The translations under genes and the position numbers were made by a program. Positions 43,675 to 53,448 of a DNA stretch of 64,000 nt are shown piece by piece. The stretch is taken from assembly GCF_000421705.1 (NCBI RefSeq), contig NZ_ATXN01000008.1, positions 1-64,000 on the forward strand, given 5' to 3'. The notes under the pieces are model-generated. The model did no database searches, had not been told where the DNA came from, and was given only the letters and a program-made list of their open reading frames with translations. The DNA comes from Brevundimonas naejangsanensis DSM 23858 (lineage in GTDB: Bacteria; Pseudomonadota; Alphaproteobacteria; Caulobacterales; Caulobacteraceae). Within the stretch, counting starts at the first letter, position 1. Each line of letters opens with the position of its first letter.

Positions 43675-44016
43675 ATGAAACGCTTCCTGACGATCCGTCG
43701 CCTCAGCTTTATCTTCTTCAGCCTGTTTGCGGTGACGCTGGCGGGGCTGTTCGTCCTGCAGCGTTTCTGGGTCGATCCGGGCGATCGCTGTACGGCCAAG
43801 GGCTATTGGTACGACATGGAGACGCGCATCTGCGCCCAGCCCGTCTATATTCCCGACATCACCAAACGGCCCGAAGGCATGACGCGCGCCGAAGCCTCGG
43901 CCGAGGCCAACCGCGATCTGGTCAAGCTGGAAGACCAGATCGCCGCCGACAAACGCGCCCGCGCCGCCGCCACCGAAGCCGAGCGCGAGCGGGTCAAGGC
44001 GCTTCAGGGCCGCTAA
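43675..44016 (+). CDS. hypothetical protein, one membrane helix and charged C-terminal helix
   Basis: A 113-residue product: basic start, membrane helix LSFIFFSLFAVTLAGLFVL, then a probably periplasmic part with two cysteines (DRCTAKGYWYDMETRICAQP), which could form a disulfide, and a long charged coiled-coil-like tail (SAEANRDLVKLEDQIAADKR). Monocistronic. Not recognised. Confidence 0.7.
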   Translation: MKRFLTIRRLSFIFFSLFAVTLAGLFVLQRFWVDPGDRCTAKGYWYDMETRICAQPVYIPDITKRPEGMTRAEASAEANRDLVKLEDQIAADKRARAAATEAERERVKALQGR

Positions 44017-44047
44017 GGCCCCCCTGCTCTTCAGGCATCGCTCAGCC

Positions 44048-44620
44048 TCAGCGCGTCGCGCCAGGGCGCCACAGCACGTCGCCCGCGCCATTGGCGTTGG
44101 CGCGGCGGGCGGCGACGAACAGATGGTCCGACAGGCGGTTCAGATAGCGGACCGCGTCCGGATTCACCGTCTCGCCGCTTTCCACCAGCCGCACCGCGTC
44201 ACGCTCGGCCCGACGGCACACGGTGCGCGCCAGATGCAGATGCGCCGACAACGGCGAGCCGCCTGACAGGATGAAGCTGTCCAGCGGCTTCAGGCTTTCG
44301 TTCATCCAGTCGATTTCCTTCTCCAGCCGCTCGACCTGTGAGGCGATGATGCGCAGCGCCTCCCATTTCGGGGCCGGGTCCAGCGGGGTGGCCAGATCGG
44401 CGCCGAGGTCGAACAGCTCGTTCTGGATGCGGCCCAGCATGGCGTCGATGCGGTCGTTCTGGCCGCTGTTCAGACGCGCCACGCCGATGACGGCGTTCAG
44501 CTCGTCCACCGTCCCATAGGCCTCGACCCGCAGATCAGTCTTGGACACTGGCGCGCCCGAGGCCAGCCGCGTCTGACCGGCGTCGCCGGTGCGAGTGTAG
44601 ATCTTGTTCAGCGTCACCAT
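44048..44620 (-). CDS. PduO-type cob(I)alamin adenosyltransferase
   Basis: A 190-residue protein: IYTRTGDAGQTRLASG (ATP-binding), EAYGTVDELNAVIGVARL, SFILSGGSPLSAHLHLARTV and CRRAERDAVRLVESG are PduO/ATR signatures. Adds the adenosyl group to reduced corrinoid. Precedes a HIG1-like small membrane protein gene further upstream on the same strand, and is near etfAB as in other Caulobacterales. Confidence 0.94.
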   Translation of the reverse strand: MVTLNKIYTRTGDAGQTRLASGAPVSKTDLRVEAYGTVDELNAVIGVARLNSGQNDRIDAMLGRIQNELFDLGADLATPLDPAPKWEALRIIASQVERLEKEIDWMNESLKPLDSFILSGGSPLSAHLHLARTVCRRAERDAVRLVESGETVNPDAVRYLNRLSDHLFVAARRANANGAGDVLWRPGATR

Positions 44621-44653
44621 GGCGCGCCCTCCCTGTTTCCGTCAGCGCCGGCC

Positions 44654-44857
44654 TCAGCCCGCGTGCGTGCGCTTCAGCCACATCCCGATCATCAGCAGCA
44701 GCACCGCCACCGCCTGCAGGGCCACTCGCCACCGCATCAGCTTATTGGACCGCGCACCCGCGCCCTCGCCCCCGCGCTGCAGATTGTACAGGCCCAGGCC
44801 CAGGGTGATCGCGACAGCGGCCACGGCGATCAGGATCAGGATGTCGATGATGTCCAT
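44654..44857 (-). CDS. small two-helix membrane protein, HIG1-domain-like
   Basis: A 67-residue protein with two hydrophobic helices, IDILILIAVAAVAITLGLGL and VALQAVAVLLLMIGMWLKR, joined by a positively charged loop ending SNKLMRWRVALQ. This layout and the NKLMRWRV box match the HIG1/twin-transmembrane family found beside the PduO gene in alphaproteobacteria; HIG1 proteins associate with cytochrome oxidase. 34 bp upstream of the adenosyltransferase. Confidence 0.82.
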   Translation of the reverse strand: MDIIDILILIAVAAVAITLGLGLYNLQRGGEGAGARSNKLMRWRVALQAVAVLLLMIGMWLKRTHAG

Positions 44858-44964
44858 GACCGCCTCTTTAGGCCCGAGCGCATTTGCGCGCCAGTCGTGT
44901 CGGAAGCACGGCGCAAATGCGACCTATTCGCACACCCCCATTGCCAAGAAAGTTCGAACGCTGT

Positions 44965-44979
44965 TGAGAAGCGTTCTCA
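44965..44979. promoter_or_regulatory. Fur-like palindrome upstream of TonB receptor
   Basis: TGAGAAGCGTTCTCA is a perfect 6-3-6 palindrome 21 bp before the receptor start. Position and form fit an iron-dependent repressor site (Fur/Irr class) for a siderophore receptor. Assignment is inferred from context. Confidence 0.5.
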
Positions 44980-44999
44980 TTTCTTAAGGCTCCGCTCCA

Positions 45000-47168
45000 A
45001 TGTCCTCCTTCCGCTCGTCCCGCCGCTCGTCCCTGCTGGCGGCCACCGCCCTGATGACCGTCGGGGCAGCGGCGCCCGCCCTGGCTGACGAAGCTGCGGA
45101 CGTCCTGGAGCAGAGCCATCAGGTGGCCGACGTGGTCGTCACCGCCTCGGGCTTCGAGCAACGCATCGAACAGGCTCCGGCTTCGATCAGCGTCATCCCG
45201 CGCGCCGAAATCGAAGAGATCCGCGCCGTCTCCATCGCCGAAATCCTGGCCAATGTAGAAGGCGTCGACACGGGCGCCGCCGTGGGCAAGACCGGCGGCC
45301 AGACCATCAACATTCGCGGCATGGGCTCGGACTACACCCTGATCCTGATCGACGGCCGCCGCCAGAACACGGCCGGCAGCGTCACGCCCAACGGCTTCGG
45401 CGAGACTTCGTCCAGCTTCATGCCGCCCGTGGCCGCCATCGAGCGCGTCGAAGTGGTGCGCGGGCCGGTCTCGACCCTCTATGGCTCCGACGCCATGGGC
45501 GGGGTGGTCAACATCATCACCCGCAAGGTCGGCGATCGCTGGCTGGGCGCGGTCACCGGCCACTACACCCTTCAGGGAGACGACGACTTCGGCGCCATCT
45601 GGGGCGGCGACTTCTACGCCAGTGGACCTCTGGTCGCCGACCGGGTCGGCCTGGCCCTGCGCGGCGCCTATTCCGAGCGCGAACAATCCAGCCTGACCTA
45701 TGAGAATGTCAACGGCGTGGAGACGCCGGTCAGCGGCTTCGGACGCAGTTCGACCGCGAATGAAATCTGGTCGCTGGGCGCGCGCCTGTCGCTGAACCTG
45801 CACCCGGATCACGACCTGTGGTTCGACTATGACACCGCCAACCAGTGGTACGACAACACCAACGGCCAGATGGGCACGGCCACCACCGCCGGCGGCTACG
45901 ACAAATTCCTGGAGTTCAACCGCGACCAATTCGTCATCGCTCACAACTGGCGCCTGCCGTTCGGGGTGCTGGAGTCCAACTATTCGGTGGGCACGACCGA
46001 GACGGTCGGGCGGATCATCCCCAACGGCGTCGCCGGCGCCGGCGGCCCGCGCACCCTGGAGAGCGAGAACCGCATCTTCGACACCAAGCTGTTCTCGCAA
46101 TGGCGCAACCACAGCTTCACCGTCGGCGGCCAGTACTGGGAAGCCGAGATGGTCGACGGCGTCGCCCCCACCCGGTTCGAGCACACCCAGTGGGCGATCT
46201 TCGCCGAGGACGAATGGCGCTTTACCGACACCCTGGCGCTGACGCTGGGCGCCCGCCATGACGACCACTCGACCTTCGGTTCGCACTTCAGCCCGCGCGC
46301 CTATGTCGTGTGGAACGCCACGGCCAACTGGACTCTGAAGGGTGGGGTCAGCCAGGGCTTCAAGACTCCGCGCCTGGAACAACTGGCCGAAGGCATCAAC
46401 GGCTTCGGCGCCCAGGGCCGCCTGCCGCTGCTGGGTTCGCCCGGCTTGAAGCCCGAGACCTCGACCTCGACCGAGTTGGCGGTCTTCTACGACAACCGCG
46501 ACAATTTCCGCGCCAGCATGACGCTTTTCCACAATGCCTTTGACGACAAGATCGCCTCGGGTCCCCAGGTCGCCAACTGCTTGTTCGGCCTGGATCAGGC
46601 CCAGTATGACGCGGGCGGCTATCCGACCACGGGCTGCTATGATGTCGGCTTCTTCACCCCCTATATCGCCACTGTCGCGGGCTTCGGCCAGTCGGTGAAC
46701 ATCGATGAGGCCGAGACCCAGGGCGTCGAACTGTCGGCTCGCTGGCGCGCTGCACCCGACTGGACCCTTCAGGCCAACTACACCTATACCGAAAGCGAAC
46801 AGAAGTCGGGCGCCTCGGCCGGTCTGCCCCTGACGGACACGCCCGAGCACATGCTGAACGCCAATGTCCGCTGGAACGCCACCGACCGGCTGAACCTGTG
46901 GGTGCGGGGCGAATACCGCTCGGAACGCTATCGCGGCGCCGGCCCGGCCCAGGACGCTTGGGGCGACTACGCCGCCTACGAACTGTTCCACCTGGGCGGA
47001 TCGTATGAGGTCAACGACCGGCTGACAGTCAATGCAACGATCTACAATCTGTTCGACAAGGACTTCGTCAGCCTGCTGCCCTACGGCACGCCGGTCGCCT
47101 ATACGCCGGAATACGCCAACAACCAGGAGCCGCGTCGTCTGTGGGTGTCGGTGACGACGACCTTCTGA
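45000..47168 (+). CDS. TonB-dependent outer-membrane receptor
   Basis: A 722-residue protein: signal peptide (AATALMTVGAAAPALAD), a TonB-box-like segment around VADVVVTASGFEQR, plug domain with GQTINIRGMGSDYTLILIDG and RVEVVRGPVSTLYGSDAMGG. A 22-strand barrel follows, ending in the C-terminal signature EPRRLWVSVTTTF with a final Phe. Closest in style to FepA/CirA-type catecholate-siderophore receptors. Preceded by a Fur-like palindrome and followed by a strong terminator. Confidence 0.94.
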   Translation: MSSFRSSRRSSLLAATALMTVGAAAPALADEAADVLEQSHQVADVVVTASGFEQRIEQAPASISVIPRAEIEEIRAVSIAEILANVEGVDTGAAVGKTGGQTINIRGMGSDYTLILIDGRRQNTAGSVTPNGFGETSSSFMPPVAAIERVEVVRGPVSTLYGSDAMGGVVNIITRKVGDRWLGAVTGHYTLQGDDDFGAIWGGDFYASGPLVADRVGLALRGAYSEREQSSLTYENVNGVETPVSGFGRSSTANEIWSLGARLSLNLHPDHDLWFDYDTANQWYDNTNGQMGTATTAGGYDKFLEFNRDQFVIAHNWRLPFGVLESNYSVGTTETVGRIIPNGVAGAGGPRTLESENRIFDTKLFSQWRNHSFTVGGQYWEAEMVDGVAPTRFEHTQWAIFAEDEWRFTDTLALTLGARHDDHSTFGSHFSPRAYVVWNATANWTLKGGVSQGFKTPRLEQLAEGINGFGAQGRLPLLGSPGLKPETSTSTELAVFYDNRDNFRASMTLFHNAFDDKIASGPQVANCLFGLDQAQYDAGGYPTTGCYDVGFFTPYIATVAGFGQSVNIDEAETQGVELSARWRAAPDWTLQANYTYTESEQKSGASAGLPLTDTPEHMLNANVRWNATDRLNLWVRGEYRSERYRGAGPAQDAWGDYAAYELFHLGGSYEVNDRLTVNATIYNLFDKDFVSLLPYGTPVAYTPEYANNQEPRRLWVSVTTTF

Positions 47169-47197
47169 TCCCCTTTTCAGTTTCCTCCCCGACTGAC

Positions 47198-47234
47198 CGG
47201 GCCGCCTCCTGCTGGAAGCGGCCCGTTTTTTTTT
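47198..47234 (+). terminator. rho-independent terminator after TonB receptor
   Basis: CGGGCCGC and GCGGCCCG flank a 12-base loop and are followed by nine T residues. Confidence 0.9.
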
Positions 47235-47283
47235 CGCGCTCCAAACTAAGCCGTTGGTCACCTTTGGCGGGCACAATGTCGCC

Positions 47284-48408
47284 ATGACCGACCGCGCCAT
47301 CCGCAATCTTGAACACCTGCGCCGCACCGCCTCGACGGCGCGGGTGCTGAACCTGCTCAAGGTCTATGACGAACACGGCGACACCGAGGACTGGGCCGAG
47401 CGGCCGATGTTCCGCACGCCGGCGCTGAACCGCGCCCTGATCATCAAGCACCGCCTGCGCCGCAATGAGACCGACGCCTTTCCGGGCCGTCGCCAGGTGG
47501 CGACCAAGATCGTGGTGCCGATCGACAGCACCGACCTGAAGACCGGCGGCCGATTCATCTTCGTCAATCAGATCGGCTTTGAACGCGCCATGCATGAAGC
47601 GTTCGGCGTCGACGCCGATCATCCGGACCTGAAGACCCTGCGGCTGATGGACCGGCTGCCGTCGCTGGACCCCTTCCTGCTGCGCGAGCAGCTTCGGCGG
47701 GGCAGTGTGGATGCGGCGGCCTGTTATTTCGCCCTCAGCGAGGCCGACCTGGAGCGGATGCTGGAGTTCGTCCAGAGCGAGATCGAGCCCCTGGTCACCC
47801 TCAGCGTCGGCGACGGCGTGGTCGCCGCCGGCTCCACCGCGCGGATGGCGGCGAAAATCCTGTCCAACGCGCCCGGCGACCGACTGGAGGCCCTGCGCCT
47901 GACGCTGAAGCTGGAGCCCGAGCAGTATCAGGAGGGCGTCTTCTGCTGGAAGGGCTTCCTCTATTACAAATGGGCGCTCAGCAGCCTGATGGCCGATATC
48001 GTCAACGTCGCCGACGAGGTGGTGACGGTGCAGGCCGTCGGCCCCAGCGACCGGGCCGCCGCCGAATACATTCAGCGCGGACGCGGCGTCCTGCGCGCGC
48101 GGATCATGAAGACCTGCGACGAGGTCAGCCGGACGCTGCGCTATTACGACGACGCCTATGCGGCCCTGACGCGCGAGGGCAATCCGGTGGCGTTCAGGGA
48201 CTTCCTGCTGGAGGCGCCCGCCATGTTCACCCGGCTGGGCGACCAGTTGGGCGCAGTGCAGCACATCGTCAGCTTCTGGCGCTTCCGCTTCAACCCCAAG
48301 GCGCCGCCGGTCGGGGTGGACGAACTGATCGACATCTTCATGGACTTCGAGACCGGCCTGATGGGGCGCGGGCCGGACGAGTTCGATCCGCGCGACATCG
48401 CCGCGTGA
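47284..48408 (+). CDS. conserved hypothetical protein, mostly helical
   Basis: A 374-residue product from ATG 47284 (MTDRAIRNLEHLRRTASTAR); the frame extends ten codons upstream. No signal peptide or membrane helix. Predicted helical throughout, with blocks LRRNETDAFPGRRQVATKIV, LIDIFMDFETGLMGRGPDEF and SEIEPLVTLSVGDGVVAAGS. I do not recognise a family; proteins of this look are seen in Caulobacterales genomes (recollection). Monocistronic between two terminators. Confidence 0.75.
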   Translation: MTDRAIRNLEHLRRTASTARVLNLLKVYDEHGDTEDWAERPMFRTPALNRALIIKHRLRRNETDAFPGRRQVATKIVVPIDSTDLKTGGRFIFVNQIGFERAMHEAFGVDADHPDLKTLRLMDRLPSLDPFLLREQLRRGSVDAAACYFALSEADLERMLEFVQSEIEPLVTLSVGDGVVAAGSTARMAAKILSNAPGDRLEALRLTLKLEPEQYQEGVFCWKGFLYYKWALSSLMADIVNVADEVVTVQAVGPSDRAAAEYIQRGRGVLRARIMKTCDEVSRTLRYYDDAYAALTREGNPVAFRDFLLEAPAMFTRLGDQLGAVQHIVSFWRFRFNPKAPPVGVDELIDIFMDFETGLMGRGPDEFDPRDIAA

Positions 48409-48415
48409 CAAAGAA

Positions 48416-48449
48416 AACCCCGCGCCGTCGACAGCGCGGGGTTCTGTTT
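48416..48449. terminator. bidirectional terminator before ahcY stop
   Basis: AACCCCGCGC (48416-48425) and GCGCGGGGTT (48434-48443) form a 10-bp stem with A-rich sequence on one side and TTTT on the other, between two convergent genes. Confidence 0.88.
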
Positions 48450-48468
48450 TCAGACCGGAAGCCGGTCC

Positions 48469-49860
48469 TTAGTAGCGGTAGTGTTCCGGCTTGAACGGGC
48501 CTTCGACCGGCACGTTGATATAGTCGGCCTGTTCCTGGTTCAGCGTCGTCAGCTTGGCGCCCAGCTTGGCCAGATGCAGGAAGGCGACCTTCTCGTCCAG
48601 GTGCTTGGGCAGGGTGTAGACCTTGTTCTCGTACCTGGCGGCGTTGGTCCACAGTTCGATCTGGGCCAGCGTCTGGTTGGTGAAGGACGCCGACATCACG
48701 AAGGACGGGTGTCCCGTGGCGTTGCCCAGGTTCACGAGGCGGCCTTCCGACAGCAGTATGATCTTCTTGCCGTCCGGGAACTCGACGTGGTGGACCTGAT
48801 CCTTGATCTTGTCCCACTTGAAGTTCTTCAGGCCCGCGACCTGAATCTCAGAGTCGAAGTGGCCGATGTTGCAGACGATGGCGTTGTTGCGCATGGCGCG
48901 CATGTGCTCGACGCGGATGACGTCCTTGTTGCCCGTGGTGGTGACGAAGATGTCGGCCTTGTCGGCGACGTCTTCGAGCGTCTGGACCTCATAGCCTTCC
49001 ATCGCCGCCTGCAGGGCGCAGATCGGGTCGATCTCGGTGACGATCACGCGGGCGCCGCCGTTGCGCAAGCTGGCCGCCGAACCTTTGCCCACGTCGCCGT
49101 AGCCGCAGACCACGGCGACCTTGCCCGACAGCATGACGTCGGTGCCACGACGGATGGCGTCGACCAGCGATTCACGGCAGCCGTACAGGTTGTCGAACTT
49201 GGACTTGGTGACGCTGTCGTTGACGTTGATGGCGGGGAACGGCAGTTCGCCCTTTTCCGCCATCTGATACAGGCGGTGAACGCCCGTGGTCGTCTCTTCC
49301 GACACGCCGCCGATGGCGTCGCGGATGGCCGAGTAGAAGCCCGGCTTTTCCTTCAGATAACGCTTCATGACCGAGAAGAGGGCTTCCTCTTCCTCGTTCT
49401 GCGGGTTGTCGAGGACGGAGGCGTCCTTCTCGGCCTTCGGCCCCAGCACGCACAGCAGGGTGGCGTCGCCCCCGTCGTCGAGGATCAGGTTCGGGTAGCC
49501 GCCATCGGCCCATTCAAAGATCTTGTGGGCGTATTCCCAATACTCGACCAGATTCTCGCCCTTGAAGGCGAAGACCGGCGTGCCCGACGCGGCGATGGCG
49601 GCGGCGGCGTGGTCCTGGGTCGAGAAGATGTTGCACGAGGCCCAGCGCACTTCGGCGCCCAGAGCTTCCAGCGTCTGGATCAGCACCGCCGTCTGGATGG
49701 TCATGTGCAGGGAGCCGGCGATGCGGGCGCCCTTCAGAGGCTGGGACGCGCCGTATTCGTCGCGCAGCGCCATCAGGCCCGGCATCTCGGTTTCGGCGAT
49801 GGCGATTTCCTTGTTGCCGAAATCGGCCAGGGAGATGTCGCGGACGATGTAGTCGGTCAT
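48469..49860 (-). CDS. ahcY: adenosylhomocysteinase
   Basis: A 463-residue enzyme from Met at 49860 ([20 protein letters not shown]); a Met at 49881 lies upstream. [40 protein letters not shown] (catalytic Lys/Asp region), [20 protein letters not shown] (NAD loop) and the C-terminal FKPEHYRY Lys/Tyr tail are all present. It splits S-adenosylhomocysteine to adenosine and homocysteine. The 5' region has a palindromic operator candidate. Confidence 0.98.
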   Translation of the reverse strand: MTDYIVRDISLADFGNKEIAIAETEMPGLMALRDEYGASQPLKGARIAGSLHMTIQTAVLIQTLEALGAEVRWASCNIFSTQDHAAAAIAASGTPVFAFKGENLVEYWEYAHKIFEWADGGYPNLILDDGGDATLLCVLGPKAEKDASVLDNPQNEEEEALFSVMKRYLKEKPGFYSAIRDAIGGVSEETTTGVHRLYQMAEKGELPFPAINVNDSVTKSKFDNLYGCRESLVDAIRRGTDVMLSGKVAVVCGYGDVGKGSAASLRNGGARVIVTEIDPICALQAAMEGYEVQTLEDVADKADIFVTTTGNKDVIRVEHMRAMRNNAIVCNIGHFDSEIQVAGLKNFKWDKIKDQVHHVEFPDGKKIILLSEGRLVNLGNATGHPSFVMSASFTNQTLAQIELWTNAARYENKVYTLPKHLDEKVAFLHLAKLGAKLTTLNQEQADYINVPVEGPFKPEHYRY

Positions 49861-49930
49861 GCTGAAATGTCTTTCGGCCACTGTCGGAGATTGTCGCCGC
49901 TATAGCGCGACGCGACGGGTGGAGCAATCA

Positions 49931-49950
49931 AGACATAAGGATGTCTTTAT
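49931..49950. promoter_or_regulatory. palindromic operator candidate upstream of ahcY
   Basis: AGACATAAGGATGTCT (49931-49946) has perfect six-base arms. It overlaps ATAAGGATGTCTTTAT (49935-49950), which matches its own complement at 12 of 16 positions. It lies about 70 bp upstream of the ahcY start. ArsR-type SAH-responsive repressors (SahR) bind AT-rich palindromes upstream of ahcY genes; a match to their known motif was not checked. Confidence 0.45.
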
Positions 49951-50113
49951 ATGAACCACGCCAAGGCGCTGACGCCTCGGCCTCCCACAGCGATTTGAGC
50001 CTGCTCATTAAGGGAATCTACGCATCCGCAGCTTAACCCGGCCAATACCCTCTTGATGACAAGGGATATTAAGGGCCCTCCCTCCGCCCTGCCGTTGCAG
50101 TGAGTATTGCGTC

Positions 50114-51598
50114 ATGGCTTCCCACGAGATCGACCGCCGCATGAACTTCATGGGCCTGGGTCGGCCGTCCGCCGGTTACAGCGCCGTTTCGGGCGTGCTG
50201 CGCAAGAACGCGCCTGTGGCCCTGGCCGCCTTCTACGACAAGGTGCGCGCCGAACCTGAGATGCGCCGCTTCTTCCGCGACGAAGGGCACATCAGCGCCG
50301 CCAGCAACGCCCAGCAGCGCCACTGGGACGCCATCATCGACGGCCGGGCCGACGAGGACTACGCCGCCTCGGTGCGCACCATCGGCCGGGTTCACGCCCG
50401 CATCGGTCTGGAGCCGCGCTGGTATATCGGCGGCTACAGCGTGATCCTGGCCCACCTGACCCGCGCCATCGTCGAGCGGCCCAGAAAGCTGTTCGCCAAT
50501 CGCCGCGAACATGACCGCATCACCGCCGAGGCCGTGGCCGAACTGAACCAGCGGGTCATGCTGGACATGGATCTGGCCATCTCCATCTACCTCGACGCCC
50601 TGCAGGAAGAGCGCGACCGCGTCCAGGCCGAACACGACGCCGCCGAGGCGCGACAGGCCGAGGTGGTGCGTGCGCTTGGCGCCGCCCTGCACAGTCTGGC
50701 CGACAACGACCTGTCGGTGACGCTGCCGGACGTCTTCCCCGAGGAATACCGCTCGCTACAGAACGACTTCCATGCCGCGACCCGCGCCCTGCGCACCGCC
50801 GTGCGCGCCGTGGCCGACAGCGTCGAGAGCCTGAGCGCCGGCTCCAGCCAGTTGGCCGTCGCCTCCGAGGACCTGGCCAGCCGCACCGAGCGTCAGGCCG
50901 CCAATCTGGAGCGCACCGTCAACGAAGCCGACGCCATCGCCCGCGAAGTGGCCTCCACCGCCGACGGGGCCCGCCAGACCGCCGAGGCCCTCGCCGCCGC
51001 CCGCACCGATGTCGAACACACGACCCAGGTGGTCGGCGACGCGGTTTCCGCCATCCACGCCATCGCTGAATCCTCTGCCGAGATCGCTCGCTTCACCAGC
51101 CTGATCGACGAGATCGCCTTCCAGACCAATCTGCTGGCGCTCAACGCCGGGGTCGAGGCCGCCCGCGCGGGCGACGCCGGGCGCGGCTTCGCCGTCGTGG
51201 CCCAGGAAGTGCGCGCCCTGGCCCAGCGCTCGTCCGAAGCCTCGGGCGAGATCCGCACCCTGATCGCAACCTCCTCGGCCCAGGTGGCGCGAGGGGTCGA
51301 TCTGGTCGAGCGCACCGGCGCGGCGCTTGAGCGCATCGGCGCCAAGGTCACGGCCGTCGACGGCCTGGCGGGCGGAATCGCCGGCTCGGCTCAGGAACAG
51401 GCCGAGGGCCTAGCCCGCGTCCGCCGCGCCATGGGCGAGATGGACGACATCACCCAGCAGAACGCCGCCATGACCGAGGAAGCGACAGCCGCCGCCCGTC
51501 AACTGGCCAATGAAGCCGTCAGCCTGAACCAGCAGGTCGGCCGCTTCCGACTGGACCGTTCGGTCGCAAGCATGGCCGGTCCGCGCCTGGTCGCCTGA
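50114..51598 (+). CDS. globin-coupled methyl-accepting chemotaxis protein
   Basis: A 494-residue soluble chemoreceptor. Residues about 10-165 are a protoglobin sensor domain, with the proximal heme His in [20 protein letters not shown]. No membrane helices are present. A HAMP-like helical linker leads to the signalling domain (tip sequence [20 protein letters not shown], then [20 protein letters not shown]) and a C-terminal helix. Such HemAT-like proteins sense oxygen and signal via CheA. No che genes are adjacent. Confidence 0.95.
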   Translation: MASHEIDRRMNFMGLGRPSAGYSAVSGVLRKNAPVALAAFYDKVRAEPEMRRFFRDEGHISAASNAQQRHWDAIIDGRADEDYAASVRTIGRVHARIGLEPRWYIGGYSVILAHLTRAIVERPRKLFANRREHDRITAEAVAELNQRVMLDMDLAISIYLDALQEERDRVQAEHDAAEARQAEVVRALGAALHSLADNDLSVTLPDVFPEEYRSLQNDFHAATRALRTAVRAVADSVESLSAGSSQLAVASEDLASRTERQAANLERTVNEADAIAREVASTADGARQTAEALAAARTDVEHTTQVVGDAVSAIHAIAESSAEIARFTSLIDEIAFQTNLLALNAGVEAARAGDAGRGFAVVAQEVRALAQRSSEASGEIRTLIATSSAQVARGVDLVERTGAALERIGAKVTAVDGLAGGIAGSAQEQAEGLARVRRAMGEMDDITQQNAAMTEEATAAARQLANEAVSLNQQVGRFRLDRSVASMAGPRLVA

Positions 51599-51673
51599 CG
51601 GTCGCTTCGCGCAACACCGTGCGGCCAAGACAGGCTTGGCGGATCGGCCGCAAGTCGTTTAAGCCGTCGCCTC

Positions 51674-52690
51674 ATGGCTGACGACGCTTCGATCCGACCC
51701 GCCCGCGATCTCTCGATCCCCCGCCACGATTGGACGCTGGAGGAGGTCGAGGCCCTGTTCGCCCGCCCCTTCATGGAGCTGGTATTCGAGGCTGCGACCG
51801 TGCACCGCCGCACCTTTAATCCGAACGAGGTGCAGAAATCCCAGCTGCTGTCGGTCAAGACCGGCGGGTGCGCCGAGAACTGCGGCTACTGCTCCCAGTC
51901 GGCCAGCTTCAAGACCGGGCTGAAGGCCGAGAAGCTGATGGAACCGACCGCCGTCATCGCCGAGGCCATGGCGGCCAAGGCGGGCGGGGCCAGCCGCTTC
52001 TGCATGGGCGCCGCCTGGCGCGAGCTGAAGGACCGCGACACGCCCAAGCTGGCGGCCATGATCTCAGGCGTGAAGGCGCTCGGTCTGGAGACCTGCGCCA
52101 CCCTGGGGATGCTGAACGCCGATCAGGCGAAACAGCTGAAGGACGCGGGTCTCGACTACTACAACCACAACCTCGACACCGGGCCTGAGTATTACGCCGA
52201 GGTGGTGACGACCCGCTCCTATCAGGACCGACTTGAGACGCTCCAACACGTCCGCGACGCCGGGATGTCGACCTGCTGCGGCGGCATCGTCGGCATGGGC
52301 GAGAAGCGCCGTGATCGCGCGGGCCTGCTGCACGCCCTGGCCACCCTGCCCGTCCACCCCGACAGCCTGCCGGTCAACGCCCTGGTCCCCGTCGGCGGCA
52401 CGCCGCTGGGCGAGCGCGTGCTGAAGGACGGCGAGATCGACCCGATCGAGTTCGTCCGCACCGTCGCCGTCGCCCGTCTGGTCTGCCCCCGGTCGATGGT
52501 GCGCCTGTCGGCCGGTCGCGAGGGCATGACGCCGGAGATGCAGGCCCTGTGCTTCCTGGCCGGCGCCAACTCCATCTTCGTCGGCGGCAAGCTGCTGACC
52601 ACGCCGAACCCGGAAGAGGACGACGACGCTAGGCTGTTCGCCCTGCTGGACCTGAAGCCCATGCCCGCCAAGGGCTGCGACGCCCATTGA
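51674..52690 (+). CDS. bioB: biotin synthase
   Basis: A 338-residue radical-SAM enzyme: [20 protein letters not shown] holds the CxxxCxxC 4Fe-4S ligands, [20 protein letters not shown], and [20 protein letters not shown] supplies further cluster-ligand residues; [20 protein letters not shown] closes the barrel. Inserts sulfur into dethiobiotin. No bioADF nearby. The stop overlaps the start of a GNAT gene. Confidence 0.98.
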   Translation: MADDASIRPARDLSIPRHDWTLEEVEALFARPFMELVFEAATVHRRTFNPNEVQKSQLLSVKTGGCAENCGYCSQSASFKTGLKAEKLMEPTAVIAEAMAAKAGGASRFCMGAAWRELKDRDTPKLAAMISGVKALGLETCATLGMLNADQAKQLKDAGLDYYNHNLDTGPEYYAEVVTTRSYQDRLETLQHVRDAGMSTCCGGIVGMGEKRRDRAGLLHALATLPVHPDSLPVNALVPVGGTPLGERVLKDGEIDPIEFVRTVAVARLVCPRSMVRLSAGREGMTPEMQALCFLAGANSIFVGGKLLTTPNPEEDDDARLFALLDLKPMPAKGCDAH

Positions 52691-53196
52691 TCCGGGTCCG
52701 CCCGACGCGCGCGACGGACCTCGAGCATCTCGACGCCATAGAGCGATCGTCGGCGACGCTGTTCCGCACCATCCCCGATCTGGCCTGGCTGGCGGATGAC
52801 CGCACCGCAGGGCCAGAGGCTCATACGCATGCCGTTGAACAGGGCCTGTCCTGGGTCGCCATGGACGAAGGGGATCAGCCGGCAGGCTTCCTGATCGCCG
52901 CCGTCGAGGATGATGCAGACCTGCACATTCTTGAACTGGCCGTCGGCGCCGACCATCAGGGACGCGGCGTCGGGCGAGCGCTGATGCAGATGGCCCGCCA
53001 TGAGGCCGAGGCCCGCGCCCTGAAGGCTCTCACCCTGACGACGTTCAGAAGCGTCGCGTGGAACGCCCCATTCTACGCTCGTCTCGGCTATGAGGAACTG
53101 GCCGCCGAAATGGCGCCGTTCTATCTGCGCGAGGCTCTGGCTGCACAGGCTGAGCACGGCCTGACCGACCGCGTCGCCATGCGGCTTAGTCTCTGA
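52687..53196 (+). CDS. GNAT-family N-acetyltransferase
   Basis: A 169-residue product with TTG start overlapping the bioB stop (TTGA). [20 protein letters not shown] is the acetyl-CoA-binding motif A ([10 protein letters not shown]), followed by [20 protein letters not shown] (motif [11 protein letters not shown]). Resembles RimI-like or small-molecule acetyltransferases; substrate unknown. Coupled translation with bioB is likely. Confidence 0.9.
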   Translation: MIRVRPTRATDLEHLDAIERSSATLFRTIPDLAWLADDRTAGPEAHTHAVEQGLSWVAMDEGDQPAGFLIAAVEDDADLHILELAVGADHQGRGVGRALMQMARHEAEARALKALTLTTFRSVAWNAPFYARLGYEELAAEMAPFYLREALAAQAEHGLTDRVAMRLSL

Positions 53197-53199
53197 CGC

Positions 53200-53397
53200 C
53201 TATTTGGCCATCCATGGACGAGCGGCGCCGCTCTTGATACGGGCCGCCTGCTCGCGCTGGAAACGACCGCCCAGCGGCGGCTTGGGTCGCGCGTCGATCG
53301 CCGCCTTCTTGAGCCGCAGCGCCCGCTGAACCGGGGTTTCGCCGGGAACAGCGTCTGCGGGGCCGGCGGCGGGGGCGTGATCGTCGTCAATGCTCAT
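53200..53397 (-). CDS. small conserved hypothetical protein
   Basis: A 65-residue product. Acidic/Ala-Pro-rich N-terminus, then TPVQRALRLKKAAIDARPKP, PLGGRFQREQAARIKSGAAR and PWMAK. A short basic helix and a terminal Trp resemble small alphaproteobacterial hypothetical proteins. Converges on the GNAT gene, 3 bp apart. Function unknown. Confidence 0.65.
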   Translation of the reverse strand: MSIDDDHAPAAGPADAVPGETPVQRALRLKKAAIDARPKPPLGGRFQREQAARIKSGAARPWMAK

Positions 53398-53448
53398 GGC
53401 CGACCTGTAGCACGGCAGCGCGTTCAGGGCCGAGATTTTGCGCCGTCT

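Noticed and set aside
44868-47360. 830-codon open frame opposite the TonB receptor gene
   Set aside because: It is the antisense shadow of a well-identified receptor gene and has Gly/Arg/Ala-rich composition typical of such shadows.
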